This document shows, one piece after another, positions 17,319-24,806 of a stretch of DNA of 64,000 bases. Source of the stretch: Alphaproteobacteria bacterium (GTDB lineage Bacteria > Pseudomonadota > Alphaproteobacteria > Sphingomonadales > JAKSBY01); assembly GCA_021774625.1 (NCBI GenBank), contig JAJFIV010000008.1:237392-301391 (forward strand), given 5' to 3'. How positions within the stretch are numbered: the first letter of the stretch is position 1; the number at the start of each line of letters is the position of its first letter. The notes under the pieces are model-generated. The model worked only from the letters and a program-made list of their open reading frames with translations, was not told where the DNA came from and ran no database searches. The translations under genes and the position numbers were made by a program.

Positions 17319-18162
17319 TCTCAATTTCCACACCCGAATGGCGTTTGACTTTCCAGGCGATATAATCAATCCCGCCATCGAAGGTGAAAGCGGCTTTCAT
17401 CAGGCGCAATATACTGACCGTTTTACCGTTCCATCGCCGCAACCGCCAGCGCCGCCGCGCCCGCGCCCTTGTCTGAGGCCGCCAGCCGGCAAGAGCGGAT
17501 AGAATAAGGGGCGTAATGGCGTCATAGCGCGCCTGGTCCAGAAGATAAAGCTCCCTTCCCTTGTCCGCACCTTCGGACCGCAATTCAGCGCCATAAGTCA
17601 GTGAAAATGCCTTTTGCCATATGGCTGAGGGGGAGGACCGCTCTACGACGAACGGGAGGGCAGCGCGGATCATGGTGAGACAGGCCTGGGATACGGCATC
17701 GGTGACCGCGCATCTGCTTTCAGCATCGCGGGCGTAGACAAGACAAGCCGGCTGGCTGAAACGCGCCCATACCGACACGTTCAGGCATTTATCTGATGTC
17801 CGGAAACGCAGATCCGCCATACTCAGAACAGCATATTTCGACCGGACAATTTCCCCGCCCGCACCGGTTTCCGCATAAAACACATTGGGCGGCAGAATTT
17901 TATTGGCGGCGGCCAGCGGCATATTGCCATAGGCTTCCCGGTAATCGTCGACAATCACATAAAAATCGAGAATTTTGCCCTCGGTTTCCCCGGCTCGAAG
18001 GCAGGAACCGTAAAACAGGACAGCCGCCGCCGTAGAACCAAACCGTTTGCGGATTGCCGCCGCGGCGGTCATGATCGCAGGGGGTTGGGCCTTTGCCAAT
18101 TCCTTCTGAATGAAGGAGTCGAGATCGGAAAGCTGCCGGCCATTCTGCCCCATGGCAATCAC
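17236..18162 (-). CDS. Nucleotidyltransferase-like protein of the sphingolipid locus
   Basis: A 308-residue protein I cannot assign to a characterised family. Around residue 50 LFYGSCLRAG followed by ILDFYVIVDDYREAYG resembles the GS...D-x-D core of minimal nucleotidyltransferases, in altered form. The rest is mixed, with a very basic stretch (RARARRRWRLRRWNGK) near residue 235 and VLAGALLFLRLRRR at the C terminus. The start is GTG 18162 overlapping the kinase stop (GTGA); ATG 18153 is possible. Coupling to a lipid kinase suggests modification of the phosphorylated lipid head group. It runs 83 bases antisense into spt. Confidence 0.75.
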   Translation of the reverse strand: MIAMGQNGRQLSDLDSFIQKELAKAQPPAIMTAAAAIRKRFGSTAAAVLFYGSCLRAGETEGKILDFYVIVDDYREAYGNMPLAAANKILPPNVFYAETGAGGEIVRSKYAVLSMADLRFRTSDKCLNVSVWARFSQPACLVYARDAESRCAVTDAVSQACLTMIRAALPFVVERSSPSAIWQKAFSLTYGAELRSEGADKGRELYLLDQARYDAITPLILSALAGWRPQTRARARRRWRLRRWNGKTVSILRLMKAAFTFDGGIDYIAWKVKRHSGVEIEITPWRRRHPVLAGALLFLRLRRRGAFR

Positions 18163-19163
18163 CGGAAACTGATAAATGTCAGGCTTTTGTCACCCCGCAA
18201 AACCACCGGTTTACCCTCTGGCGGTTCATAGATTTCTCCGTCCAGGGTCACATGATTGCACCCTTCGATCCTGATTTCATCGGCGGTACGGGTATGAACT
18301 CCATCCAGGCTCGCGCGGCCAAACCGGCCCGTGATCAATCCTTTGATGGCATTAAACAGGGCGCGGTAGCGGAAATCAACGGCGGAGAATTTCAATCCTC
18401 CTTTCCCTTCCCGGCCATAAGGTTTCAAACCGAAAAGCAGCCGGTCCAGCGTCGTAATCACGATCCAGAAATACTGACCGTGTAAAATACCGCCGCCACG
18501 GATATGGATATTCGCCGGCCAAGTATAAAGCTCGGATGCAGGGTTTTTACCGTTGAAAATGATCTTGAACAAAGCAATCGGGATGGCAATGCCGTGCGAA
18601 ACGAAATTTGGCATCTTCATCGGATAAATATGGTCCCGGCAGTAGCAAATACTATTAACGACGGCCGCCCCGCCAAAAAACATGCCATAGCGCGGCGGTT
18701 GCCCGTCACCGACGTCCAGTTCGATCACTTTGTGTTCCCGAAGGCTTTCATCGACCCTGCCCTGTTCTGCCAGCGACAAAAGACGCCGGAGCAGTTGGAC
18801 CGGTTTTCCTTTGTACCCGAGATCGGCAGCGATCATATTGGTTTTACCGCCCGGAAGAATGGCGATCGGCGGAACATCTTCGAACGGTTTGTCATTGAAA
18901 ATACTGGACAGCGTCGCCTGGATTGTCCCGTCGCCGCCATTGATAACGATCATACAGGGATTGACGGCGGCGAACATACGGAGCGCATGTGGAATGGAGC
19001 CGATGTCATCAAGTTCGAAATGAAAAGCATTCTTGGCGTCCTCCACCGTACGGCGGACTTTACTCATAACCGACTGGTTCCGCGTACTCTGCGGATTGCT
19101 TAATATCGCAACCAGGGTTTTGGAATGGCTGTATTTTTCAACTTTAATCGGCTGGTGCTTCAT
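18159..19163 (-). CDS. Lipid kinase, diacylglycerol kinase fold; likely ceramide kinase
   Basis: A 334-residue member of the DAGK/LCB5/YegS family, which phosphorylates the hydroxyl of lipids with ATP. TLVAILSNPQSTRN opens the catalytic domain, VINGGDGTIQATLSSIF is the nucleotide-binding GGDGT motif, and ILPGGKTNMIAADLGYKGKP is the second conserved loop. The C-terminal half is the beta-sandwich domain (HVTLDGEIYEPPEGKPVVLR). Next to spt and overlapping the nucleotidyltransferase-like gene, it resembles the kinase of the Caulobacter anionic sphingolipid (ceramide polyphosphoglycerate) genes. Substrate is inference. ATG 19163 is used. Confidence 0.86.
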   Translation of the reverse strand: MKHQPIKVEKYSHSKTLVAILSNPQSTRNQSVMSKVRRTVEDAKNAFHFELDDIGSIPHALRMFAAVNPCMIVINGGDGTIQATLSSIFNDKPFEDVPPIAILPGGKTNMIAADLGYKGKPVQLLRRLLSLAEQGRVDESLREHKVIELDVGDGQPPRYGMFFGGAAVVNSICYCRDHIYPMKMPNFVSHGIAIPIALFKIIFNGKNPASELYTWPANIHIRGGGILHGQYFWIVITTLDRLLFGLKPYGREGKGGLKFSAVDFRYRALFNAIKGLITGRFGRASLDGVHTRTADEIRIEGCNHVTLDGEIYEPPEGKPVVLRGDKSLTFISFR

Positions 19164-19244
19164 GCAAATTGCTATTCAAAATGCCCATCCTGGAAATCAG
19201 GGTGAGATCACCGAAACTTCAATAGAGCATGATTGGGTAGGAAA

Positions 19245-19799
19245 TCAACGCCTGCGCCGCCGCTTCTTACTTTTATCTTCCGCCGAGTGGAACATATAAG
19301 TCAGGCTGATTTCCATTTTCTGTGCGCCCTCTTTCACGCCAAAGGCCACTTCCTTGAAGTCAGGGGCGCTCAAAACCAGTTTCGGATTATTGGAAAAGCC
19401 AAAGCCTTCCGTGAAAAAGTCCGCCTTGCCATTGGCATTCTTGTCATGCATGACAACAAAGGCATAGGTGCCGGGCCCCGGCAAAATGACACAGATATCC
19501 ATTTCGTCGGCCAGTGTCGGCACATCCACACGCATAAGCTTTTTGCCGGACGCCAGAAAATCATCCGGATTGTCATCATAAACCTGCACCCGGACATTGC
19601 CTTCGTCGGTTATGACTCCTTTGACAGAAATCAGAACGGATGTTTTATTTGTCCCCGTTTGACAGGCGGCCATTTCATCCGGCCCTTGTACGGAGGCATC
19701 AACATCATTGGCTTCTGCGGACTGTGCGGCCGAAGCAAATCCTAACGAAACGACCGGTAAAAAGACTGCGGCTATTTTTCTCAAGTGGCCAGAAATCAT
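19245..19799 (-). CDS. Secreted DUF2141 protein
   Basis: A 184-residue exported protein. The N terminus is a signal peptide (basic start, then AAVFLPVVSLGFASAAQSAEA with a likely cleavage after AQSA). Residues about 60-170 form a DUF2141 domain: NVRVQVYDDNPDDFLA, PTLADEMDICVILPGPGTYAFVVMHDKNANGKADF, EGFGFSNNP. The domain looks like a beta-sandwich; function unknown. The C terminus is a run of Lys and Arg. ATG 19799 follows GGAG. It precedes the lipid kinase by 81 bases on the same strand and may be cotranscribed with it. Confidence 0.85.
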   Translation of the reverse strand: MISGHLRKIAAVFLPVVSLGFASAAQSAEANDVDASVQGPDEMAACQTGTNKTSVLISVKGVITDEGNVRVQVYDDNPDDFLASGKKLMRVDVPTLADEMDICVILPGPGTYAFVVMHDKNANGKADFFTEGFGFSNNPKLVLSAPDFKEVAFGVKEGAQKMEISLTYMFHSAEDKSKKRRRRR

Positions 19800-20019
19800 G
19801 CCCTGCTCCAAAATTCTGCCGCGTATATAGCGGGCGCGGCGGAAATATGCTAAAAAAAACTGGGCTAAAATATGTCTGCCCATAGTTTAGCCATTATTCA
19901 TCATCCAACATTAACCCAAGATGACTGGCTTTTTGTCCGCCTCATTGTCCGTTTTTTCTTGCAAACCAACGGAATGCGGATTCATAAGAGGTCTGCATAC
20001 AGACAGATGATAAAAATTA

Positions 20020-21219
20020 ATGCTTACAAAACTTGACCGATATCTTCTGAGGCAGTTTTCAGTTCCGCTCTTTACGACGCTCATAATTGCCGCGCTGCTT
20101 CTGATTCTGGAGCGCATGCTCCGCCTGTTCGATTTTGTTGTCAATCAGGGCGGACCGGTTAAGGTGGTATGGCAGATGCTGGGAAATCTGATCCCGCATT
20201 ATATTGTCCTGGCCCTCCCTGTGGGGCTTTTTCTCGGCATCTTGCTGACCTTCCGCAAACTTTCCCTGAACAGCGAACTTGATGCCATACGCGCCAGCGG
20301 TTTCGGCCTTTTCCGCATGATGAAACCAGCTATGTTCCTTTCGCTGATTGCCCTGGTGGTCAATCTCGTCCTGCTCGGCTTCATCCAGCCGCACAGCCGG
20401 TTCGCCTACAGAGACCTGGTGTTCGAACTGCGCAGCGGGGCCCTGGGCGCCAGCATCAAGACCGGGGAATTTGTTTCGCTCCCCAACGATATTGTGCTGC
20501 GCGTCGAACAGTCGCGCAACAACGGCTCGGAACTGCTGGGCATTTTTGTTCAAAGGACCGACGCCGATGGACGGCAGATTGCCGTTTCCGCACAACGCGG
20601 CGGCTTTTTTTCCACCAATGACCGGCGGAATGTCTTTTTAAGGCTTTACGACGGACGGCTGGTGGATTTAAGCGAGACTCAGGAGCGTCCCCGCGTGTTG
20701 TCCTTCAATACCTGGGATTTGCCCATCAATTTGCCGCAGCTCGCGAATGAGACCGTGCGCGGCGAATCTCAGAATGAACTGACCATAACGCAATTATGGA
20801 CCGGCATGATGAGCGGCAATTTAAACGAAGTCGACCAGAACGGCTACCGCGCGCATTTTCACTGGCAGCTGTCCAATATTTTTCTTTTTCTCTTTTTTCC
20901 CTTTCTCGCCGCCACGCTTGGCATATCCAACAAACGGCAGGGGGAGGCGCTGGGTATCGTTGTCGGGCTTGCCCTGATTGTCCTTTATAACGAACTGCAG
21001 GAAGTCTGCCGGACGATAGTGGCTAACGGCACGGCTTCTCCCTATGCCACCACGTGGATATTGTTCGCCCTCTATTGTTTGCTCACCTACCGCCTCTTTT
21101 ACATCAGCGCCCGCAAAGTCGGCGGCGATCCGTTGCGCTGGGCGACAACCTGCTGGCTTGCCATTCGCAGGCCGGTGCTCAGGGTCTTCGCGCGCACGAA
21201 AAAAGTGCTTGGAACATGA
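20020..21219 (+). CDS. lptF: LptF-type permease (YjgP/YjgQ family)
   Basis: A 399-residue permease half of an LptB2FG-type lipid exporter, which extracts lipid from the outer leaflet of the inner membrane. Membrane segments are visible near residues 12-32, 55-80, 95-120 and again between about 285 and 375; between them lies the periplasmic beta-jellyroll. Family motifs include LLRQFSVPLF and LRKLSLNSELDAIRASGFG. Its stop overlaps the lptG start. In many alphaproteobacteria lptFG precede lptD; here they are flanked by sphingolipid genes and no lptA, lptB, lptC or lptD is in the window. Confidence 0.9.
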   Translation: MLTKLDRYLLRQFSVPLFTTLIIAALLLILERMLRLFDFVVNQGGPVKVVWQMLGNLIPHYIVLALPVGLFLGILLTFRKLSLNSELDAIRASGFGLFRMMKPAMFLSLIALVVNLVLLGFIQPHSRFAYRDLVFELRSGALGASIKTGEFVSLPNDIVLRVEQSRNNGSELLGIFVQRTDADGRQIAVSAQRGGFFSTNDRRNVFLRLYDGRLVDLSETQERPRVLSFNTWDLPINLPQLANETVRGESQNELTITQLWTGMMSGNLNEVDQNGYRAHFHWQLSNIFLFLFFPFLAATLGISNKRQGEALGIVVGLALIVLYNELQEVCRTIVANGTASPYATTWILFALYCLLTYRLFYISARKVGGDPLRWATTCWLAIRRPVLRVFARTKKVLGT

Positions 21220-22337
21220 GCGCGCTGACGGCACGTGTGTGGCAGATCGGTATGCCCTCCCGCATTCTTGGCGGCTACCTGATCCGGCAATATTTTATAA
21301 GATTTTTTGGCCTTCTGATCGGCCTGACGACAATTCTGCAGCTTTTGGATTTAATGGCGCAGTCGGACCAGATTCTCGCTGCGGATGGCGCGACCTGGCA
21401 ATCCCTGGTCCGCTACCTCTCTATGCGTGTCCCGCAGCTGGCATCAGAATTTACGCCCTTTTCAGCGTTGCTTGCCGCCATTCTGACTCTTGCGGGGCTC
21501 AGTCAGCACAGCGAAATAATCGTTATGAAGGCTTCCAGTCTATCTGCTCACACCATTCTGTATCCCTTGCTGGCGGCCTGCACCGGCATCGCTCTCGTGC
21601 ATTTTGCCTTCAATGAAACAGTCCTGGTCCGCGCCAATGCTTCCCTGAATTACTGGCAGGAGAACGATTATGCCACCAATCTGCCGCCCGTGCCGGACGT
21701 CGCCAGCGACGCCATGATGCTGGATGGGAATAATCTGGTGCTGATCCAAGGTGTGCGCCGCAACGCCAATCTTGTTGTGCTCGATAAAGTCTCCATTTTC
21801 GAACGGGATGGCGGCGGCAATCTGATGAATATGGTTCGCGCCGATTTCGCCATCTATATCGATAATAACTGGACGCTGTATGAAGTGCGGCGCTTTAATG
21901 TCATCGATCATACCCTGGAGACATTTGACAACCAGACATGGCCGACCACCATTCCGCCGGAGCGTTTCCTCGCCCTCACTGTCCGCCCGGACCGGGTGGA
22001 TATTTTTGTCTTATGGGAGTCCATTCAGGAATTGCGGCGGGAAGGCCATGCAACCGGCTCGCTCATAACGTCTTTCTACCATAAAATGGTGGAACCGATG
22101 GCTACGATATTGATGCCGCTGCTGGCCGCCATTGTCGGTTTTGGCATCCACCGCGGCGGCACCCTGTTTATCCGTTCCGCGATTGCCATGGCTTTGGGGT
22201 TTGGCTATTTTGTCGCCGATAATTTCATGCTGGCCATGGGTGAATTTGGCGTTGTGCCGCCGCTTCTCGCCGCCTGGGCGCCTATTCTGCTGTTTACCGC
22301 TCTTGGTCTCAGTGTCCTGATCTACACAGAGGAATAG
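21216..22337 (+). CDS. lptG: LptG-type permease (YjgP/YjgQ family)
   Basis: The 373-residue partner of LptF. It starts at ATG 21216 inside the lptF stop (ATGA); this gives MSALTARVWQIGMPSRILGGYLIRQYFIRFF with the usual N-terminal helix entering the membrane. Further segments lie at about 60-85, 100-120 and between 275 and 370, separated by the periplasmic domain. GLSQHSEIIVMKASSLS matches the cytoplasmic loop that couples to the ATPase LptB. The ATPase is not encoded nearby and must be supplied elsewhere. Context suggests possible transport of sphingolipid instead of, or besides, LPS. Confidence 0.9.
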   Translation: MSALTARVWQIGMPSRILGGYLIRQYFIRFFGLLIGLTTILQLLDLMAQSDQILAADGATWQSLVRYLSMRVPQLASEFTPFSALLAAILTLAGLSQHSEIIVMKASSLSAHTILYPLLAACTGIALVHFAFNETVLVRANASLNYWQENDYATNLPPVPDVASDAMMLDGNNLVLIQGVRRNANLVVLDKVSIFERDGGGNLMNMVRADFAIYIDNNWTLYEVRRFNVIDHTLETFDNQTWPTTIPPERFLALTVRPDRVDIFVLWESIQELRREGHATGSLITSFYHKMVEPMATILMPLLAAIVGFGIHRGGTLFIRSAIAMALGFGYFVADNFMLAMGEFGVVPPLLAAWAPILLFTALGLSVLIYTEE

Positions 22338-22345
22338 AGCCCCAG

Positions 22346-23899
22346 GTGACCAGTACAAAAAGTCCTCCCCCGGAAGCGGATGATCCTTCGCACAGGGATC
22401 AGTCCGTCGTGGCAAAAAGCGCCGGCCTCGCCTTTCTGGGGCGTCTGGGCGCTCTGATCGAAGCCGTCAGTTTCCCCGTTTTCGCTTATTTGTATGGCGC
22501 CGAAGCCGTTGGGGTCTATGTCACTCTTTGGGGCTATATCATGGCCACGACCGCTGTGACCGACTATGCTATGACCACAACGCTGCAACGTTTTGTACCG
22601 GCGGCAAAAACCGAGGAAGAAGCCCATAGCGCGGTCAAAATCGCCTTGATTGTTTCAACCGGCCTGGGGCTGGCTCTTGCCATGATTTTGTATTTCCTCG
22701 CGCCCTATATTGCCGGTTTCATCAATGCCGGTCCGGCGGAAGAAGAAAAACTCAGCACCATCATCCGGCTTTATGTCTGGTCGCTGCCCCTCTGGACCTT
22801 TGTTGAATCCGCAACGGCAACTGTCCGGGCGCGGCGCACCTTCGGCCCGGAAATCCGCATCCGGATATTTTATGAACAAGGTCTGAGACTGGCTGCAGGC
22901 GTTGGCTTTTTCTATCTCGGCTACACGCTTTACGGACTCTATCTTGCGCATATTTTCTCGCAAGGCGCCGCGGCTGTCCTCAGCATTCTGCTCGTCGCAA
23001 AATATTATGATTTAAAAGCCATCCTGTTTGCTCCGCTCGACCGGAAACTGTTGCGGGAGATGTTGTCATTCGCCACGCCGATGACGCCGGCGAACTTCCT
23101 CAAAAAACTCAATATTCAGCTGCCGGTTATTATGCTGAACACCTTTTTTCCCGGCGCCGCCGGCGCGCAGGCCGCGGCTCTCTTCGCCGCGGCACGAAAG
23201 ATCGCCAGCGTTTTGCGGGTTATCCGGCTCAGTTTCGATTATGTGCTCGCCCCGCTGGCGGCGGAAAAAAGTGCAAAATCCGGCCACGCATCGCTCGCCG
23301 ATATGTACAGTTTCGCCACCCGTCTGATGATTGCAACCATCATACCGGCTGCGGTCATTCTGATTCTGATCCGGGAAAGTCTGCTTGATCTGGCGTTTGA
23401 ACCACAATTCATGGCGGCGGCCGGCGCCCTTCTGGTGCTGTCGGTGGGCCGCATTCTGGAAGCCGCTCTCGGTCCTGCATCAACGCTTATTGAAATGCTC
23501 GGCAACCGCATGATTCCCCTGATCAACGGAACCATCGGCGTGACCGTCATGACGTCGCTTCTGTTTCTGCTGGGGCCGGCCTACGGTGCGACCGGCGCCG
23601 CGTTCGCCGCATCCGCCGGTCTTTTTGCTTCGGGTCTCGCCGACCTCTGGCAGGCCCATCGCATTTTCGGACTGGTTCCCTACCGGCGCAGCCTTTTGCG
23701 GCCCGCCTTTGTCGCCATCCTTGCGTCTGCCGCAAGCGCTGCCCTGATATATGCCGCGACACCCTTCGGCCCGGCAGCGGTTCTGGCGGTGGGAATTGCG
23801 AGCCTGATCGCAAGCTATGCGCTCATTTGCCGCTATGGTCTGAACGCCGCGGACGCCAAAGCTCTCGGCCCGTTCGGCCGCTTCGCGCGGAAACCCTGA
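22346..23899 (+). CDS. Polysaccharide/lipid flippase family membrane protein
   Basis: A 517-residue polytopic protein of the MATE-like oligosaccharide flippase (Wzx/MOP) superfamily. About 12-14 membrane helices can be seen, beginning with SAGLAFLGRLGALIEAVSFPVFAYLYGAEAVGVY, a typical first helix pair, and later FATPMTPANFLKKL and LSVGRILEAALGPAST. The GTG start at 22346 lies 8 bases after lptG and follows AG-rich sequence. It would flip a lipid-linked substrate from the cytoplasmic to the periplasmic leaflet; in this operon a glycosylated or phosphorylated sphingolipid is a candidate. Confidence 0.86.
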   Translation: MTSTKSPPPEADDPSHRDQSVVAKSAGLAFLGRLGALIEAVSFPVFAYLYGAEAVGVYVTLWGYIMATTAVTDYAMTTTLQRFVPAAKTEEEAHSAVKIALIVSTGLGLALAMILYFLAPYIAGFINAGPAEEEKLSTIIRLYVWSLPLWTFVESATATVRARRTFGPEIRIRIFYEQGLRLAAGVGFFYLGYTLYGLYLAHIFSQGAAAVLSILLVAKYYDLKAILFAPLDRKLLREMLSFATPMTPANFLKKLNIQLPVIMLNTFFPGAAGAQAAALFAAARKIASVLRVIRLSFDYVLAPLAAEKSAKSGHASLADMYSFATRLMIATIIPAAVILILIRESLLDLAFEPQFMAAAGALLVLSVGRILEAALGPASTLIEMLGNRMIPLINGTIGVTVMTSLLFLLGPAYGATGAAFAASAGLFASGLADLWQAHRIFGLVPYRRSLLRPAFVAILASAASAALIYAATPFGPAAVLAVGIASLIASYALICRYGLNAADAKALGPFGRFARKP

Positions 23900-24030
23900 A
23901 AAGAAGGCCTTTTATTTCCACTGATGACACCTTACATTAACGCCACGCCGGCTGTTATCCGCCGAAACCTTTTTTGGCGGCGTGGTGGTGGTTGGACAGA
24001 CGCTGAGATTTCAGATTGAGGAGAAGAACC

Positions 24031-24795
24031 GTGGTTGCCCGCTTCGGGTTTTGGAAAAAGAAAACCCACTATCTGAATAAAATGACGCTGAAGGAACTGG
24101 TCGCCGCCTATTTTCAATATTATGCGATCCAGGGGTATATTATTGTCGGCATCGCAGCTTCCGTGGTGGCCTTTATGTATGCGACCGCGGTCCTTCCCAA
24201 CCTGATCGCTGCCGGGATTGCGGTCTTTACCTATCCGCTGGCGTGGTATCTCCTGCACCGTTTTGTGCTGCATGGACGTTATCTTTATAAATCACCGCTA
24301 ACGGCGTCCGTGTGGAAGCGGATTCATTTCGATCATCACCAGGATCCCCATAATCTGGAAGTGTTGTTCGGCGCGCTTTACACCACGATGCCGACCATTT
24401 TCCTGATTACCGCCCCGGTCGGCTGGGCGCTTGACGGGCTTGGCGGGGCGGCGACAGCCGTGGCCGCCGGCATGTTCACCACCTGCTTTTACGAATTTGC
24501 CCATTGCATCCAGCATTTATCCTATAAGCCGAAAAACCGGATGCTGCTGCTGATGAAGCAGCGCCACATGGCCCATCATTTCCATGATGAAACCGGGAAT
24601 TTCGGCATCACTAATTTTACCTGGGACAAACTGTTCGGAACTTTTTACGAACGGGACGAACGCCCGGAAAAAAGCCCGACCGTTTTCAATATAGGTTACA
24701 ATCGGGAAGAAGCTGTGCGTTATCCCTGGGTCGCCAGATTATCCGGCGGCATGCCCTATGACGATCCCCGTGAAAAACGCCGCGACGCTGCCTGA
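24031..24795 (+). CDS. Fatty acid hydroxylase / sterol desaturase superfamily
   Basis: A 254-residue integral-membrane di-iron enzyme. The histidine clusters are all present: HRFVLHG, HFDHHQDPHN, HCIQHL and RHMAHHFHDE, together the eight-His pattern of the superfamily. Four hydrophobic segments lie between about residues 30 and 150. I chose GTG 24031 (MVARFGFWKKK), which follows GAGGAGAAG. Members hydroxylate acyl chains, sterols or ceramides. Placed 11 bases before the ceramide-synthase-like gene and in the spt locus, it may hydroxylate the acyl or long-chain base of the sphingolipid; this is inference. Confidence 0.85.
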   Translation: MVARFGFWKKKTHYLNKMTLKELVAAYFQYYAIQGYIIVGIAASVVAFMYATAVLPNLIAAGIAVFTYPLAWYLLHRFVLHGRYLYKSPLTASVWKRIHFDHHQDPHNLEVLFGALYTTMPTIFLITAPVGWALDGLGGAATAVAAGMFTTCFYEFAHCIQHLSYKPKNRMLLLMKQRHMAHHFHDETGNFGITNFTWDKLFGTFYERDERPEKSPTVFNIGYNREEAVRYPWVARLSGGMPYDDPREKRRDAA

Positions 24796-24806
24796 AAAGT
24801 ATCTTT

